This document shows positions 4,721 to 5,930 of a stretch of DNA of 5,930 bases, in pieces. How positions within the stretch are numbered: the first letter of the stretch is position 1; each line of letters opens with the position of its first letter. The notes beneath the pieces were generated by a model, which was not told the DNA's origin, did not search any database, and was given only the letters and a program-made list of their open reading frames with translations. Location of the stretch: contig JAQXFT010000203.1 of assembly GCA_029005335.1 (NCBI GenBank), positions 1 to 5,930 of the forward strand, given 5' to 3'. The translations under genes and the position numbers were made by a program. The stretch is from Oscillospiraceae bacterium. Lineage in GTDB: Bacteria > Bacillota > Clostridia > Oscillospirales > Ruminococcaceae.

Positions 4721-5930
4721 TTATCTGATTTTTATGAATTTTTCCGCCTGACTTATCAGCTTTATATCCACAAGGGCATCAATCATTATTCCGTTTTCCG
4801 CATATTCTTCGGAAAAGATTTTACCTTCATTACGGATTCTGCTGATAAAAGCAGTATCGGAATAAGGAATAAGAAGCTCCATACGGCGTGAGGTCTCGGG
4901 GAGATTTTCCGATATACATTCAAGAAGTCTTTCAAAGCCGTATTTCATTTTTGCACTTATCTTAACTGTTGTAGCATTTTCAAAAACCATATCGGAATTA
5001 AGTGCAATATCGCATTTATTCATGACATCTATCTGAGGTATTCCGTCACAGCCAAGCTCCGAAAGAAGATGTCTTGCAACTTCTGCCTGTTCGTCCATAT
5101 ATGGAGATGATAAATCCTGTACATGAAGTATTACATCTGCCGAAGAAGCCTCCTCGAGGGTAGATTTAAAGGCTTCAACGAGGTTATGAGGCAGACGGCT
5201 TATAAGTCCGACCGTATCTATAAGCATAACGCTTCTGCCGTCAGGAAGCTCCAATGCACGTGAAGTTATATCAAGAGTAGCAAAAAGCTTGTTTTCAGCA
5301 AGCACTCCGGCATCAGTGAGTGCATTAAGCAGAGTTGATTTTCCTACATTCGTATATCCTACGACTGCAACGCACAGTATACCGTCCTTTTTACGCCTTG
5401 AACGTGAAAAATCACGGTGTTTTTTAAGGCTTCGGAGTTCTTCTTCGAGATATGATATTCTTTTTCGGATATGACGCTTGTCAGTTTCGAGTTTGGTTTC
5501 ACCCGGTCCTCTTGTACCGATTCCGCCTCCCAGTCGGGATAAAGCAGTTCCCATTCCGGTAAGTCTCGGAAGTCTGTATTTCTGCTGTGCAAGCTCAACC
5601 TGCAATTTTCCCTCTTTGGTTCTTGCCCTCTGAGCGAATATGTCAAGTATAAGGGTAGTTCTGTCTATTACACGTACATTGACAATATTTTCAATATTTC
5701 GTGTCTGTACTCCTGTAAGCTCATGGTCGAATATGAGAAGCTCCGCTCCCAATTCTTCAATTTGTCCTTTTAATTCTTCAAGCCGTCCCGAACCCATACA
5801 CGTTGCGGAATCATATTCGCTTTTTTTCTGAATCACTGTTCCGACAACCTCAGCATTAGCAGTTTCAGCGAGTTCAGAAAGCTCTTTCATAGATGTTTCT
5901 GCATCAAATTCGCCTGTGTCCACTGAAGCA
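4721..5930 (-). CDS. hflX: HflX, ribosome-associated GTPase, 5' end beyond window
   Basis: HflX is an OBG-HflX-class GTPase that binds the 50S ribosomal subunit and rescues or splits stalled ribosomes, especially under stress. Numbering from the in-frame GTG at 5923, the N-terminal HflX domain covers about residues 1-180, with the family signatures GSGRLEELK (44-52) and GGGIGTRGPGETKLETD (132-148), then a basic helical linker. The G domain follows: GYTNVGKST P-loop (189-197), the G2 threonine region FATLD (214-218), DTVGL (236-240), NKCD (302-305) and SAK (323-325). A short C-terminal domain ends at 4721. The reading frame stays open to the window edge, and the usual N-terminal strand before the ELSELAETA helix is incomplete, so the true start is probably off the right edge. 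It is separated from the pseudokinase gene by 235 bp with a promoter, so they are likely separate transcription units. Confidence 0.95.
   Translation of the reverse strand, partial: ASVDTGEFDAETSMKELSELAETANAEVVGTVIQKKSEYDSATCMGSGRLEELKGQIEELGAELLIFDHELTGVQTRNIENIVNVRVIDRTTLILDIFAQRARTKEGKLQVELAQQKYRLPRLTGMGTALSRLGGGIGTRGPGETKLETDKRHIRKRISYLEEELRSLKKHRDFSRSRRKKDGILCVAVVGYTNVGKSTLLNALTDAGVLAENKLFATLDITSRALELPDGRSVMLIDTVGLISRLPHNLVEAFKSTLEEASSADVILHVQDLSSPYMDEQAEVARHLLSELGCDGIPQIDVMNKCDIALNSDMVFENATTVKISAKMKYGFERLLECISENLPETSRRMELLIPYSDTAFISRIRNEGKIFSEEYAENGIMIDALVDIKLISQAEKFIKIR

Noticed and set aside
5921..5923. GTG at 5923 as the true hflX start
   Set aside because: No clear ribosome site is visible in the few bases left, the frame is open to the edge, and HflX proteins usually carry extra residues before this point.

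Overview
The window comes from an AT-rich, low-GC Gram-positive genome, most likely a gut or rumen Clostridia (Ruminococcus/Oscillospiraceae-like). This is inferred from strong AGGAG-type ribosome sites, GTG starts, a clostridial-style FolE, a transcription-attenuating leader before the queuosine genes, and a membrane kinase-fold protein with PASTA-like outer repeats. No direct taxonomic marker is present. Every gene reads on the minus strand, so biological order runs from high to low coordinates.

Right edge (about 4721-5930): the ribosome-associated GTPase HflX, missing its first residues beyond the edge. Next is a 235-bp intergenic region (4486-4720) with a near-consensus sigma-A promoter (TTGACA, 17-bp spacer, extended TGATAAAAT), two inverted repeats upstream of it, and a strong hairpin with a T-rich tract at the predicted start of transcription. 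This region drives a 699-residue protein (2386-4485) made of a zinc ribbon, a Ser/Thr-kinase fold, one membrane helix, two PASTA-like domains and an acidic Thr/Glu/Ser tail. The kinase fold has lost the VAIK lysine, the HRD aspartate, the catalytic-loop asparagine and the DFG aspartate, so it reads as a pseudokinase.

Left half (1-2381): a queuosine precursor (preQ0) operon in the order queD, queE, small ORF, folE, queC (cut by the left edge). FolE converts GTP to dihydroneopterin triphosphate, QueD makes 6-carboxytetrahydropterin, QueE makes 7-carboxy-7-deazaguanine and QueC makes preQ0, so the four enzymes form a continuous pathway from GTP. The leader holds a preQ1-I-like aptamer, an antiterminator and an intrinsic terminator in the right order for an off-switch. 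The aptamer begins within a few bases of the pseudokinase stop codon.

Between queE and folE is a 35-codon ORF with its own good ribosome site, encoding an acidic amphipathic helix with a very basic tail. It is easily missed because a wrong upstream folE start hides it. The three items most worth following are this small protein, the pseudokinase, and the packed riboswitch leader. No tRNA, rRNA, CRISPR array or mobile element is visible.
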